Shown: positions 1 to 8,641 of the stretch, piece after piece
Position numbering within the stretch: position 1 is the first letter of the stretch
Layout of the letters: each line of letters starts with the position of its first letter
NCBI RefSeq assembly: GCF_014673495.1
Contig: NZ_CP051006.1
Coordinates: forward strand, 5,952,001-6,016,000
Reading direction: 5' to 3'
DNA: 64,000 bases
DNA from: Streptomyces griseofuscus
GTDB taxonomy: Bacteria; Actinomycetota; Actinomycetes; Streptomycetales; Streptomycetaceae
Notes under the pieces: model-generated
Told to the model about the DNA's origin: nothing
Database searches by the model: none
What the model saw: the letters and a program-made list of their open reading frames with translations, nothing else
Made by a program: the position numbers and the translations under genes

Positions 1-870
1 CTGCCAGGGGGTGAGCGGGACGGCGAGCAGGGCGAGGAGAGACCGCAGCCGCTCCTCGTGGTGGTCAAGCAACTCCCGTACCCGGGCGGGCGCGTCGGTG
101 AAGGCGTGCCGGTGCGCGGGCAGCACCTCCGCGGGCCCGAGACGGCCGACCCGCTCCAGGGAGTCGAGGTAGTCGCCGAGTGGATCGGTCACCGTCGCGT
201 CCTCGGGATCCTCGTACAGGCCGATGTGCGGGGTGATCCCGGGGAGCATGTGATCGCCGCTGAACAGCCGTCCCCGGCCCGGGAGTTCACCCGGATGCTC
301 CTCCTCCAGATGCAGACAGACATGGCCGGGGGTGTGCCCCGGGGTCCAGATCGCGCGCAGCCGGCGGCCCGGCAGATCGAGGAGTTCACCGGGGACGATC
401 TCCCGGTCCGGCGGCGCGGGGGAGAACCGGGGCAGCTCACGGCCGCCCGCCGCGGCCGCCCGCAGCGGCGCCACCTGCTCCCGCGGCGCCCCCGCCGCTG
501 TCAGCTTGGCGGCCATGTAGGCGTACCACCGCTCGGGCCGCGCCTCGCGGGTCCTGCGCACGATCGCCGCGTCCGCCGCGTGCATCGCCACCCACGCCCC
601 GGACGCCTCGCGCACCCGCCCGCACAGCCCGTGGTGGTCCGGGTGATGATGGGTGACGACCACCCCGGTCACCTCCGACACCCCGGTGCCGCAGGCGTCG
701 AGGCCCGCCACCAGGACGTCCCAGGACCCGGGGTCGTCCCAGCCGGTGTCGACGAGCACCGGCCCCCGGTCGGTCTCCACCACGTACACCAGCGTGTAGC
801 CGAGCGGGTTGTCCGGGATGGGCACCCGGATCGACCGCACGCCCCCGCCGTGATCGAACGTCCGCGCCAT
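1..870 (-). CDS. MBL-fold metallo-hydrolase, 3' end beyond window
   Basis: This is a cytoplasmic metallo-beta-lactamase-fold hydrolase reading leftward and cut by the left edge. The HxHxDH metal motif is visible as THHHPDHHG about 75 residues from the start, preceded by a typical strand (VLVDTGWDD). A second metal region (WTPGHTPGHVCLH) and a later SGDHMLPG segment follow in the family order. The ATG at 870 gives a normal N-terminus. It is divergent from the aldehyde dehydrogenase, and a perfect 16-bp palindrome lies between them, so the two may be co-regulated. The substrate cannot be told; hydrolysis of a thioester or lactone would fit the neighbouring lipid-catabolism-type genes, but that is inference. 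Confidence 0.88.
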   Translation of the reverse strand, partial: MARTFDHGGGVRSIRVPIPDNPLGYTLVYVVETDRGPVLVDTGWDDPGSWDVLVAGLDACGTGVSEVTGVVVTHHHPDHHGLCGRVREASGAWVAMHAADAAIVRRTREARPERWYAYMAAKLTAAGAPREQVAPLRAAAAGGRELPRFSPAPPDREIVPGELLDLPGRRLRAIWTPGHTPGHVCLHLEEEHPGELPGRGRLFSGDHMLPGITPHIGLYEDPEDATVTDPLGDYLDSLERVGRLGPAEVLPAHRHAFTDAPARVRELLDHHEERLRSLLALLAVPLTPWQ

Positions 871-923
871 GGTCCGCCCCTTTGCCCGCCGGTCTCCGAC
901 CCGACCATTGCCCACTATTACCG

Positions 924-939
924 GAACTGATATCAGTTC
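924..939. promoter_or_regulatory. 16-bp perfect palindrome, likely repressor operator
   Basis: GAACTGATATCAGTTC is perfectly symmetric and lies between the divergent MBL hydrolase (start 870) and aldehyde dehydrogenase (start 992). It contains the AAC...GTT half-sites of a TetR/KstR operator but with a longer centre than the TAGAACnnGTTCTA type seen elsewhere in this window. The regulator could therefore be a different TetR protein or the local one binding a variant site. Confidence 0.6.
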
Positions 940-991
940 TGATGCATCGTCAGAAAGTAGTGTGCGGCAGGCGGCGCGCTGGGAGGCAGCC

Positions 992-2443
992 ATGACCGGG
1001 CTCGTGGAACACGGACAGCTCTACATCGGCGGGGAGTTGACCGAGCCGCTGGGCGAGGACGTCATCGAGGTGATCTCCCCGCACACCGAGGAGGTCATCG
1101 GCCGGGTCCCGCACGCCTCGCGCGCGGACGTGGACCGGGCGGTGGCCGCGGCCCGCCGGGCCTTCGACGAGGGACCCTGGCCGCGCATGACCCCCGAGGA
1201 GCGGATCGGCGTCGTCACCCGGATCAAGGACGGCATCGCCGCCCGGCACGAGGAGATCGCCCGGGTGATCTCCGCCGAGAACGGCTCCCCGTACTCCTGG
1301 AGCGTCCTCGCCCAGGCGCTCGGCGCCATGATGGTGTGGGACTCGGCGATCCGCGTGGCCCGGGAGTATGTGTACGAGGAGCGGCGCGACGGCGCCCTCG
1401 GACCGCTGCTGGTGCGCCGGGAGCCGGTCGGGGTGGTGGCGGCCGTGGTGCCGTGGAACGTGCCCCAGTTCGTCGCCGCCGCCAAGCTCGCGCCCGCGCT
1501 GCTGACCGGCTGCACCGTCGTACTCAAACCCTCACCGGAATCCCCGCTGGACGCCTATCTGCTCGGCGACATCGCCCGTGCGGCCGGGCTGCCCGAGGGA
1601 GTCCTGTCCATCCTGCCCGCCGACCGGGAGGTCAGCGAGTACCTGGTCGGGCATCCCGGTCTGGACAAGGTGTCCTTCACCGGGTCGGTAGCGGCCGGCA
1701 AGCGGGTGATGGAGGTCGCATCCCGGCAACTCACCCGGGTCACATTGGAGTTGGGCGGCAAGTCGGCGGCGATCGTGCTGCCGGACGCGGATCTCGCGAC
1801 GGCCGTCGCGGGGATCGTACCGGCGGCCTGGATGAACAACGGGCAAGCCTGTGTGGCCCAGACCCGCATCCTCGTGCCGCGCGCCCGCTACGACGAGTTC
1901 GCCGACGCCTTCGCCCGCGCCGCGGCCGACCTCGTGGTCGGCGACCCGCTGGACCCCGCCACCCAGGTCGGCCCGCTGGTCGCCCGGCGCCAGCAGGCGC
2001 GCAGCCTCGACTACATCCGCGTCGGCCAGGAGGAGGGCGCCAAAGTCCTCGCCGGCGGCGGCCGCCCGGCAGGTCTTGAGCGCGGCTGGTACGTCGAGCC
2101 GACCCTCTTCGGGGGCGTCGACAACGCCATGCGGATCGCCCGCGAGGAGATCTTCGGGCCGGTCATCTGCCTGCTGCCGTACGGCGACGAGCGGGAGGCC
2201 GTACGGATCGCCGACGACTCCGAGTACGGCCTCTCCGGCAGCGTATGGACCGCCGACGTCGAGCGCGGCGTCGAGGTCGCCCGCCGGGTGCGCACCGGCA
2301 CCTACAGCGTCAACACCTTCAGCCTGGACATGCTGGGCCCCTTCGGCGGCTACAAGAACTCCGGGATCGGGCGGGAGTTCGGGCCCGAGGGGTACGGCGC
2401 CTATCTGGAGCACAAGATGATCCATCTCCCGGCGGGGGCGTGA
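992..2443 (+). CDS. NAD(P)-dependent aldehyde dehydrogenase
   Basis: This 483-residue aldehyde dehydrogenase is of full family length and oxidises an aldehyde to the acid. The oxyanion Asn in PWN is near residue 156, the general base Glu in LELGGKS is near 253 and the catalytic Cys in NNGQACVAQ is near 287. The FGPV and GYKNSGIGRE signatures follow. The ATG at 992 was chosen because GGAGG lies just upstream; the frame stays open further 5' but runs into the palindrome. A ferredoxin gene follows after 3 bases, so they are probably one transcript. The subfamily resembles actinobacterial enzymes of steroid or lipid breakdown, and the KstR-like gene nearby agrees, but the substrate is unknown. 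Confidence 0.93.
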   Translation: MTGLVEHGQLYIGGELTEPLGEDVIEVISPHTEEVIGRVPHASRADVDRAVAAARRAFDEGPWPRMTPEERIGVVTRIKDGIAARHEEIARVISAENGSPYSWSVLAQALGAMMVWDSAIRVAREYVYEERRDGALGPLLVRREPVGVVAAVVPWNVPQFVAAAKLAPALLTGCTVVLKPSPESPLDAYLLGDIARAAGLPEGVLSILPADREVSEYLVGHPGLDKVSFTGSVAAGKRVMEVASRQLTRVTLELGGKSAAIVLPDADLATAVAGIVPAAWMNNGQACVAQTRILVPRARYDEFADAFARAAADLVVGDPLDPATQVGPLVARRQQARSLDYIRVGQEEGAKVLAGGGRPAGLERGWYVEPTLFGGVDNAMRIAREEIFGPVICLLPYGDEREAVRIADDSEYGLSGSVWTADVERGVEVARRVRTGTYSVNTFSLDMLGPFGGYKNSGIGREFGPEGYGAYLEHKMIHLPAGA

Positions 2444-2446
2444 GCC

Positions 2447-2680
2447 ATGGCCGACCGCTGGCACATCGAGGTCGACCGCTCCCTGTGTGTCGGCTCGGGC
2501 CAGTGCCTGCACCACGCGCCGGAGCACTTCCGCCTCGACTCCGCCCGCCGGTCCCTTCCGACGGAGCCGGACACCGACGCCGCCGAACCCGTTCTCACCG
2601 CGGCCGAGACCTGTCCCGCGGAAGCCATCTCGATCACCCTGCGGGGCAGCGGGGAACCGGTGTTCCCGCCCGAGGAGTGA
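2447..2680 (+). CDS. 3Fe-4S/4Fe-4S-type ferredoxin of the P450 electron-donor class
   Basis: This small acidic ferredoxin has 77 residues. The cluster ligands are visible as CVGSGQC near residue 14 and a single CPAEAI segment near residue 55, the pattern of Streptomyces ferredoxins that feed electrons to cytochrome P450s or related monooxygenases. It starts 3 bases after the aldehyde dehydrogenase stop and is probably translationally coupled to it. No P450 gene is in the window, so its partner must lie elsewhere. Confidence 0.88.
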   Translation: MADRWHIEVDRSLCVGSGQCLHHAPEHFRLDSARRSLPTEPDTDAAEPVLTAAETCPAEAISITLRGSGEPVFPPEE

Positions 2681-2692
2681 GCGGGCCCCGTG

Positions 2693-3307
2693 CTACTCCT
2701 GCGGGACGGTCAGGTCGATCAGCCGGCAGACCGTCTCGATGTCGATCTTCACCTGGGCGATGGAGGCACGGCCGGAGAGCCAGGTGATGAGGGCCGAGTG
2801 CCAGGTGTGCTCGATGACCCGCACGGCGGAGAGCTGCTCGGGGCTCGGGTCGTCCAGGCCCATCGCGTCCAGGATGATCGCCGTGGTCTGCCGGGACACC
2901 TGGTCCACCTCGGGGCTGACACTGCGGTCCGCGAAGGTCAGCGCGCGGACCATGGCGTCGGCCAGATGCGGCTCGCGTTGCAGGGCCCGGAAGGCCCGCA
3001 TCAGGGTCTCGGCGACCCGCTCGGCCGCGGTGTCACCGGCGGGCGGCTTGCGGCGCAGGGTGCCGTGCATCCGCTCCAACTGGTCCTGCATGGTGGCCAC
3101 CAGCAGATGCACCTTGGACGGGAAGTACCGGTACAGCGTGCCCAGAGCCACCTGGGAGGACTCGGCCACCTCGCGCATCTGCACCGCGTCGAACCCGCCC
3201 CGGCCCGCCAGTTGCGCGCTCGCGTGCAGGATCCGGCGACGGCGGGCTTCCTGACGCTCCGTGAGGGGCGGCGAGGGAGGGCGCGACGTACTGGCTTCCG
3301 CAGGCAT
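2693..3307 (-). CDS. kstR-like: TetR-family regulator, KstR-like
   Basis: This 204-residue TetR-family repressor has an N-terminal helix-turn-helix near residues 22-68 ending in ALGTLYRYFPSKVHLLVATM. From memory of mycobacterial KstR, which represses cholesterol-catabolism genes and is released by a steroid CoA thioester, this helix region is nearly the same (VGTLYRYFPSKVHLLV), and later features such as FADRSVSPEVDQV also match. It is convergent with the ferredoxin gene. A matching operator lies upstream at 3460-3473, consistent with autoregulation, and further copies precede the thiolase remnant and the Hsd4B-like gene. Whether the ligand is a steroid or another acyl-CoA cannot be seen. Confidence 0.85.
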   Translation of the reverse strand: MPAEASTSRPPSPPLTERQEARRRRILHASAQLAGRGGFDAVQMREVAESSQVALGTLYRYFPSKVHLLVATMQDQLERMHGTLRRKPPAGDTAAERVAETLMRAFRALQREPHLADAMVRALTFADRSVSPEVDQVSRQTTAIILDAMGLDDPSPEQLSAVRVIEHTWHSALITWLSGRASIAQVKIDIETVCRLIDLTVPQE

Positions 3308-3459
3308 GGGTCCCGTTCCGTGACAATCGGTGAGGGTGTCGGTAGGGCACGTGATCAGACAGCATGGCAGGGCCGCGCGCCGTGGCGCGAATCACCTGAT
3401 CCACTGCTCACAGCACCCCTACCTGCCGGTAGATTCAGAGGCTCTTGAACGATCAAGTC

Positions 3460-3473
3460 TGAAACTTGTTCTA
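3460..3473. promoter_or_regulatory. KstR-type operator
   Basis: TGAAACTTGTTCTA matches the KstR consensus TAGAACnnGTTCTA at all but two left-arm positions. It is 153 bases upstream of the kstR-like start and only about 55 bases before the glycosyltransferase start, so it could control either or both. Confidence 0.6.
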
Positions 3474-3527
3474 GATTAGCGTCCCGTCGTAGTCTCGCGG
3501 GACAGTGCAGGCAGAAGGGGGCACAGA

Positions 3528-4991
3528 GTGACCGCCGAGGCCCGGGAAGCGGGTGCCCGTGAGGACTTCGCCGCCGACGGGGAGCGACCGCTCGACATCG
3601 CGCTCCTCACCTATAAAGGGAACCCGTTCTGCGGCGGGCAGGGCGTCTACGTACGGCACCTCTCGCGCGAGCTGGCCCGCCTCGGACACCGCGTCGAGGT
3701 CATCGGCTCCCAGCCCTACCCCGTGCTCGACGAGGGCTACCCCGCGCTCACCCTGACCGAGCTGCCGAGCCTCGACCTCTACCGCCAGCCCGACCCCTTC
3801 CGCACCCCCGGCCGCGGCGAGTACCGGGACTGGATCGACGCCCTGGAAGTGGGCACGATGTGGACCGGCGGCTTCCCCGAGCCGCTCACCTTCTCGCTGC
3901 GCGCCCGCCGGATGCTGCGGGCCCGGCGCGGCGACTTCGACGTCGTCCACGACAACCAGACCCTCGGCTACGGCCTCCTCGGCGACATCGGCGCTCCGCT
4001 GGTCACCACCATCCACCACCCCATCACCGTGGACCGGCAGCTGGAGCTGGACGCGGCCGAGGGCCGGCAGCGCCGGTACTCGGTACGCCGCTGGTACGCC
4101 TTCACCCGGATGCAGAAGCGGGTCGCGCGCCGGCTGCCCTCGGTGCTCACCGTCTCCGGCAGCTCCCGGCAGGAGATCGTCGACCACCTCGGGGTGCGGC
4201 AGGACCGCATCCACGTGGTCCATATCGGCGCCGACACCGATCTGTTCGCGCCGAATCCGGCGGTGCCCGAGGTGCCGGGGCGGATCGTCACCACCTCCAG
4301 CGCCGATGTGCCGCTCAAGGGGCTGGTGTTCCTCGTGGAGGCGCTGGCCAAGGTGCGCACCGAGCACCCGGCCGCGCATCTCGTCGTCGTCGGCAAGCGC
4401 CCCGAGGAGGGGCCGGTCGCCCAGGCGATCGAACGGTACGGCCTGGACGGCGCCGTCGAGTTCGTCAAGGGCATCTCGGACGCCGAACTGGTCGACCTGA
4501 TCCGCTCCGCCGAGGTCGCCTGCGTGCCCTCGCTGTACGAGGGGTTCTCGCTGCCCGCCGCGGAGGCCATGGCCACCGGGACTCCGCTGCTCGCCACCAC
4601 CGGCGGCGCGATCCCCGAGGTCGCGGGCCGTGACGGCGAGACCTGCCTCGCGGTGCCGCCCGGCGACGCGGGAGCACTGGCGGCGGGCCTCGGCCGGCTG
4701 CTGGGCGACGCCGAACTGCGCGCCCGGCTCGGCGCGGCGGGCCGCGAACGGGTCCTGGCCAACTTCACCTGGGCCCGGGCGGCCCAGGGCACCGTGGCGC
4801 GGTACCGCGAGGCCATCGCCCGCTCCGCGCCCGGCGCCTTCGCCGCGGCCCCCCGCCGCTCCGCGCCCCCGACCCCCGGCCGCGCCGCGGCCCCCGCCGA
4901 GGCCGCCGACACGGCCTCGGCCGGCGTCGCCGTCGCCGCGACCCCTCCGAGTGACACCAGCGTCTATCCCGAAAGCAGGGCCACGTGCTGA
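3528..4991 (+). CDS. Glycosyltransferase family 4 (GT-B fold)
   Basis: This 487-residue enzyme transfers a sugar from an activated donor; the acceptor is unknown. The N-terminal half opens with a GT4-type strand and glycine-rich loop (GNPFCGGQGVYVRHL). The C-terminal half has a nucleotide-sugar site with the EX7E motif in YEGFSLPAAEAMATG near residue 345. The last 60 or so residues are Ala/Pro-rich and look disordered. GTG at 3528 is chosen because a purine-rich AGAAGGGGG precedes it. It overlaps the methyltransferase gene by 7 bases, and a third gene follows with a 4-base overlap, so this is a tight three-gene operon whose promoter region carries the KstR-type site. Confidence 0.9.
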   Translation: MTAEAREAGAREDFAADGERPLDIALLTYKGNPFCGGQGVYVRHLSRELARLGHRVEVIGSQPYPVLDEGYPALTLTELPSLDLYRQPDPFRTPGRGEYRDWIDALEVGTMWTGGFPEPLTFSLRARRMLRARRGDFDVVHDNQTLGYGLLGDIGAPLVTTIHHPITVDRQLELDAAEGRQRRYSVRRWYAFTRMQKRVARRLPSVLTVSGSSRQEIVDHLGVRQDRIHVVHIGADTDLFAPNPAVPEVPGRIVTTSSADVPLKGLVFLVEALAKVRTEHPAAHLVVVGKRPEEGPVAQAIERYGLDGAVEFVKGISDAELVDLIRSAEVACVPSLYEGFSLPAAEAMATGTPLLATTGGAIPEVAGRDGETCLAVPPGDAGALAAGLGRLLGDAELRARLGAAGRERVLANFTWARAAQGTVARYREAIARSAPGAFAAAPRRSAPPTPGRAAAPAEAADTASAGVAVAATPPSDTSVYPESRATC

Positions 4992-5731
4992 CCGTCGACT
5001 TCTCCCGGTTCCCCATCGCCCCGGGAGACCGCGTCCTGGACCTCGGCTGCGGAGCCGGCCGGCATGCGTTCGAGTGTTACCGGCGCGGCGCCCAGGTCGT
5101 GGCCCTCGACCAGAACGCCGAGGAAATCCGCGAGGTCACCAAGTGGTTCGCGGCGATGAAGGAGGCCGGCGAGGCCCCCCAGGGCGCCACCGCGACCGCG
5201 ATGGAGGGCGACGCGCTGGCGCTGCCGTTCCCGGACGACTCGTTCGACGTGGTGATCATCTCCGAGGTGATGGAGCACATCCCCGACGACAAGGGCGTGC
5301 TCGCCGAGATGGTGCGCGTGCTGCGCCCCGGCGGCCGGATCGCGGTCACCGTGCCCCGCTACGGCCCGGAGAAGATCTGCTGGGCGCTGTCCGACGCCTA
5401 CCACGAGGTCGAGGGCGGCCACATCCGCATCTACAAGGCGGACGAGCTGGTGGCGAAGGTCCGCGAGGCCGGTCTGAAGCCGTACGGCAGCCACCACGCG
5501 CACGCCCTGCACGCCCCCTACTGGTGGCTGAAGTGCGCCTTCGGCGTCGACAACGACAAGGCGCTGCCGGTGCGCGCGTACCACAAGCTCCTGGTCTGGG
5601 ACATCATGAAGAAGCCGCTGGCCACCCGGCTCGCCGAGCGCACCCTCAACCCGGTGATGGGCAAGAGCTTCGTGGTCTACGCGACCAAGCCGCACCTGCC
5701 CCGGCTCGCCGAGGAGGCGGCCGCCCAGTGA
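4985..5731 (+). CDS. Class I SAM-dependent methyltransferase
   Basis: This 248-residue methyltransferase of the UbiE/Methyltransf_11 type begins with GTG inside the end of the glycosyltransferase gene. The SAM-binding motif I (VLDLGCGAGRHAFE) is near residue 17, an acidic residue ends strand 2 (VALDQN), and the post-motif FDVVIISEVMEHIPD is present. It probably methylates the product of the adjacent glycosyltransferase or toroid protein. The acceptor cannot be deduced. Confidence 0.9.
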   Translation: MLTVDFSRFPIAPGDRVLDLGCGAGRHAFECYRRGAQVVALDQNAEEIREVTKWFAAMKEAGEAPQGATATAMEGDALALPFPDDSFDVVIISEVMEHIPDDKGVLAEMVRVLRPGGRIAVTVPRYGPEKICWALSDAYHEVEGGHIRIYKADELVAKVREAGLKPYGSHHAHALHAPYWWLKCAFGVDNDKALPVRAYHKLLVWDIMKKPLATRLAERTLNPVMGKSFVVYATKPHLPRLAEEAAAQ

Positions 5732-6795
5732 CCACCCCCCGGACAGAACACCTCGTCCTGCCCGGGGTCCTCACCGCCGAGCAGGCTGCCGCGACCGTAC
5801 GCGGCATCCTCGCCGTACAGCGGGAGGACGGCGCGATCCCGTGGTTCCGGGGCCACCACCTGGACCCGTGGGACCACACCGAGGCCGCGATGGCCCTGGA
5901 CGCGGCCGGTGAGCACGAAGCCGCCGAGCGTGCCTACCTATGGCTCGCCCGGCACCAGAACGAGGACGGCTCCTGGTACGCGGCCTACGCGGACGGCGCC
6001 CATGACGAGATCACCGACCGCGCCCGCGAGTCCAACTTCGTGGCGTACATAGCCGTCGGCGTCTGGCACCACTACCTGTCCACGGGCGACGACACGTTCC
6101 TGGACCGCATGTGGCCCTGCGTCTACGCGGCCGTGGAATGGGTGCTCGGCCTCCAGCAGCCCGGCGGGCAGATCGGCTGGCGGCGCGACGAGGACGGGAC
6201 GCCGGCCACGGACGCCCTGCTCACCGGCAGTTCCTCCATCCACCAGGCGCTGCGCTGTGCGCTCGCCATCGCCGAGCAGCGTGAAGAGGCGCAGCCGGAC
6301 TGGGAGCTGGCGGCCGGCGCGCTGCGGCACGCGATCCGCAGGCACCCGGAGCGGTTCCTGGACAAGGACCGCTACTCGATGGACTGGTACTACCCCGTCC
6401 TCGGCGGCGCCCTGACCGGCGCGGAGGCCGAGGCGCGGATAGCGGAGTCCTGGGACCGGTTCGTCGTACCGGGCCTCGGGGTGCGCTGTGTCGTACCCAA
6501 CCCCTGGGTGACCGGCGGCGAGTCCTGCGAACTGGCGCTCGCGCTGTGGGCGGTGGGGGAACCGGACCGGGCGCTTGAGATCCTGAAGTCCGTGCAGCAT
6601 CTGCGGGACGCCGACTCCGGTCTGTACTGGACGGGTTACGTCTTCGACGACGAGGCGATCTGGCCGCGCGAACTGACCACCTGGACGGCGGGTTCCCTGC
6701 TGCTCGCGGTCGCCGCGCTCGGCGGGCACGAGGCGACCTGCGCGGTCTTCGGCGGCACGCGTCTCCCGGCGGGCCTCGACCCGGACTGCTGCTGA
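5728..6795 (+). CDS. Alpha/alpha-toroid protein, prenyltransferase/squalene-cyclase-like annotation class
   Basis: This 355-residue protein starts at the GTG that overlaps the methyltransferase stop by 4 bases. It has repeated W/D/G-rich helical hairpins (EDGAIPWFRGHHLDPWDH, QNEDGSWYAAY, GWRRDEDG), the look of a (alpha/alpha)6 toroid shared by terpene cyclases, protein prenyltransferases and some glycoside hydrolases. No DxDD cyclase motif is evident, so the common 'prenyltransferase' label is doubtful. With a glycosyltransferase in the same operon, a sugar-acting enzyme is equally likely. The C-terminus ends in CC. Confidence 0.75.
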   Translation: MTTPRTEHLVLPGVLTAEQAAATVRGILAVQREDGAIPWFRGHHLDPWDHTEAAMALDAAGEHEAAERAYLWLARHQNEDGSWYAAYADGAHDEITDRARESNFVAYIAVGVWHHYLSTGDDTFLDRMWPCVYAAVEWVLGLQQPGGQIGWRRDEDGTPATDALLTGSSSIHQALRCALAIAEQREEAQPDWELAAGALRHAIRRHPERFLDKDRYSMDWYYPVLGGALTGAEAEARIAESWDRFVVPGLGVRCVVPNPWVTGGESCELALALWAVGEPDRALEILKSVQHLRDADSGLYWTGYVFDDEAIWPRELTTWTAGSLLLAVAALGGHEATCAVFGGTRLPAGLDPDCC

Positions 6796-6924
6796 CCTGT
6801 CCGTCGTCGGCGTCGTCTTCCGGCGTCGTCCTCCCGGCGTTTCCCCCGAGTGGCGTAACCGCGTGTGCGGAGTAACGGTGGAGAAGGAAGCTCCCCACTC
6901 GGAAAGACACGTCGGGAGGACCTC

Positions 6925-7512
6925 GTGCCTGTACCGATACGGCGACTCTGCCTGGCGCTGGCCGTGTGCTGCGCCCTGGTGGCCGGTGGCACGGCCTGCG
7001 GAAACAGCAGTGCCGGTTCCCACACCAACACCAAGACGGCGGTCACCGCCGCGGCACTGAACCAGCCCGCGGCCGAGCCCAGCCCCACCACCTCCGCCGA
7101 GAAACAGCGGTTCGCCAAGACCAGGTTCGTGGCGAACGCGGGCCTCGCGGCCGGTGCCACCTACGAGTGGATCTACAAGCCGTGGAAGGCGGGCAAGTTC
7201 AAGAAGGGTGCCCATGGCCGCAGGGTGGCCCTGGTGAAGGCCGGTGTCGCCGGTCTGTTCACCTACAACCGGCTGAAGGCCGCCGAGCGCAATGCCAAGG
7301 GCGACCCGCTGCTCTCCAAGGCCCTCGCGCCGCTGAGCAAGAGCATCGAGAACCTGAAGGACCTGCCAGCCAAGCTGCGGCACGGTGACACCGGCGCGGC
7401 GAGCGACTTCAACAATGTCATCAACAACGTGAAGGACGCGGGGAAGGGCGCGGGCGCCCCGGTCCAGAACAAGATTCCGTCGCCGAGCGAACTTCGCAGC
7501 GGCGGCCAGTAA
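6925..7512 (+). CDS. Putative secreted lipoprotein, function unknown
   Basis: This 195-residue protein starts at a GTG placed 5 bases after GGGAGGA. The start yields a short basic N-terminus, a hydrophobic stretch (LCLALAVCCALVAGG) and a candidate lipobox cysteine near residue 25 (GGTAC). The mature part is Lys/Ala-rich, helical and low in cysteine, with no domain I recognise. It stands alone, between the toroid operon and a convergent F420-type oxidoreductase gene. Confidence 0.75.
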   Translation: MPVPIRRLCLALAVCCALVAGGTACGNSSAGSHTNTKTAVTAAALNQPAAEPSPTTSAEKQRFAKTRFVANAGLAAGATYEWIYKPWKAGKFKKGAHGRRVALVKAGVAGLFTYNRLKAAERNAKGDPLLSKALAPLSKSIENLKDLPAKLRHGDTGAASDFNNVINNVKDAGKGAGAPVQNKIPSPSELRSGGQ

Positions 7513-7526
7513 GTCCCTCGAAGCGC

Positions 7527-8537
7527 CTAGGAGTTCAGCTCCGCCAGTACACGGAGTGTGCAGGGGTCCGGTGACAGGGCCAGCAGGTCGGTCACCGGAC
7601 CCCTGCGCCATGCCTCCAGCCGCTTCGCGATCCGGGCGCGGGGGCCGACCAGCGAGATCTCGTCGGCGAAGGCGTCCGGGACGGCGCGCACCGCCTCCTC
7701 GCGCCGTCCCGCCAGGAACAACTCCTGTACCCGGCGGGCCGATTCGGGATATCCCATCCGGGCCATCAGATCGGCATGGAAGTTCCGGGAGGCGTGTCCC
7801 ATGCCGCCGATGTAGAAGCCGAGCATCGCCTTCACCGGCAGCAGTCCCTCGGCCACGTCGTCGCACACCCGCACCCGGACCATGGGCGCCACCCGGAACC
7901 CCGCGGGCAGGTCCCGCACCGCGTCGCCGTACACCTCGGGCCGGTCCGGCGCCCAGTACAGCGGCAGCCAGCCGTCGGCGATCCGTACCGTCTGCGCCAC
8001 GTTCCGGGGGCCCTCCGCGCCGAGCAGCACGGGGAGCCGGGCCCGCAGCGGATGCGTGATCGGCTTGAGCGGCTTGCCCAACCCGGTGCCGTCCGGGCCC
8101 CGGTACGGCAGCGGATGGAACCGCCCGTCCAGCGACACCGGCGCGGTGCGGCGCAGCACCTGCCGTACGACATCCACGTACTCCCGGGTCGCGGTCAGCG
8201 GCGACGCCGGGAACGGGCGGCCGTACCAGCCCTCCACCACCTGCGGCCCGGACAGCCCGAGCCCCAGCATCATCCGCCCGCCGGAGAGGTGGTCCAGGGT
8301 GAGCGCGTGCATCGCGGTGGTGACCGGGGAGCGTGCCGCCATCTGGGCGACCGCCGTACCCAGCTTGATCGTCGAGGTCCGCGCGGCGATCCAGGTGAGC
8401 GGGGTGAAGGCGTCCGAGCCCCAGGACTCGGCCGTCCACACGGAGTCGTAGCCGAGCCGTTCCGCCTCCTGCGCGAGCGGCACATGGGTGGCGTCCGGGC
8501 CCCGCCCCCAGTACCCGAGCGCGAGACCGAGCCGCAT
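7527..8537 (-). CDS. LLM-class F420-dependent oxidoreductase
   Basis: This 336-residue TIM-barrel protein of the luciferase-like monooxygenase family typically uses reduced cofactor F420 in actinobacteria. Family features include RLGLALGYWG at the start, SVWTAESWGSDAFTPLTWIAARTS, the central IKLGTAVAQMAARSPVTTAMHALTLDHLSGGR block and RIADGWLPLYW. AGGAGGGG sits just before the ATG at 8537. The substrate is not visible. An F420:NADP oxidoreductase gene at about 58 kb could recycle the cofactor. Confidence 0.9.
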   Translation of the reverse strand: MRLGLALGYWGRGPDATHVPLAQEAERLGYDSVWTAESWGSDAFTPLTWIAARTSTIKLGTAVAQMAARSPVTTAMHALTLDHLSGGRMMLGLGLSGPQVVEGWYGRPFPASPLTATREYVDVVRQVLRRTAPVSLDGRFHPLPYRGPDGTGLGKPLKPITHPLRARLPVLLGAEGPRNVAQTVRIADGWLPLYWAPDRPEVYGDAVRDLPAGFRVAPMVRVRVCDDVAEGLLPVKAMLGFYIGGMGHASRNFHADLMARMGYPESARRVQELFLAGRREEAVRAVPDAFADEISLVGPRARIAKRLEAWRRGPVTDLLALSPDPCTLRVLAELNS

Positions 8538-8591
8538 GTGAACCCCTCCTGACACCCCGTCAGTTCTCCGGCTGGAGGCGACTGTACGACA

Positions 8592-8623
8592 ACGGCCCCC
8601 CACCCGGAAGGGCGAGGGGCCGT
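8592..8623 (-). terminator. Hairpin terminator after the membrane protein gene
   Basis: ACGGCCCC pairs with GGGGCCGT around a short inner CCC/GGG stem, 19 bases past the stop of the leftward gene at 8642. Confidence 0.6.
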
Positions 8624-8641
8624 GGCCCTGGGTGTGACTGC

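Noticed and set aside
5728..6795. Calling the toroid protein a squalene-hopene-type cyclase
   Set aside because: No DxDD or QW repeats of that family are evident and it is half the usual length; only the general toroid pattern is supported.
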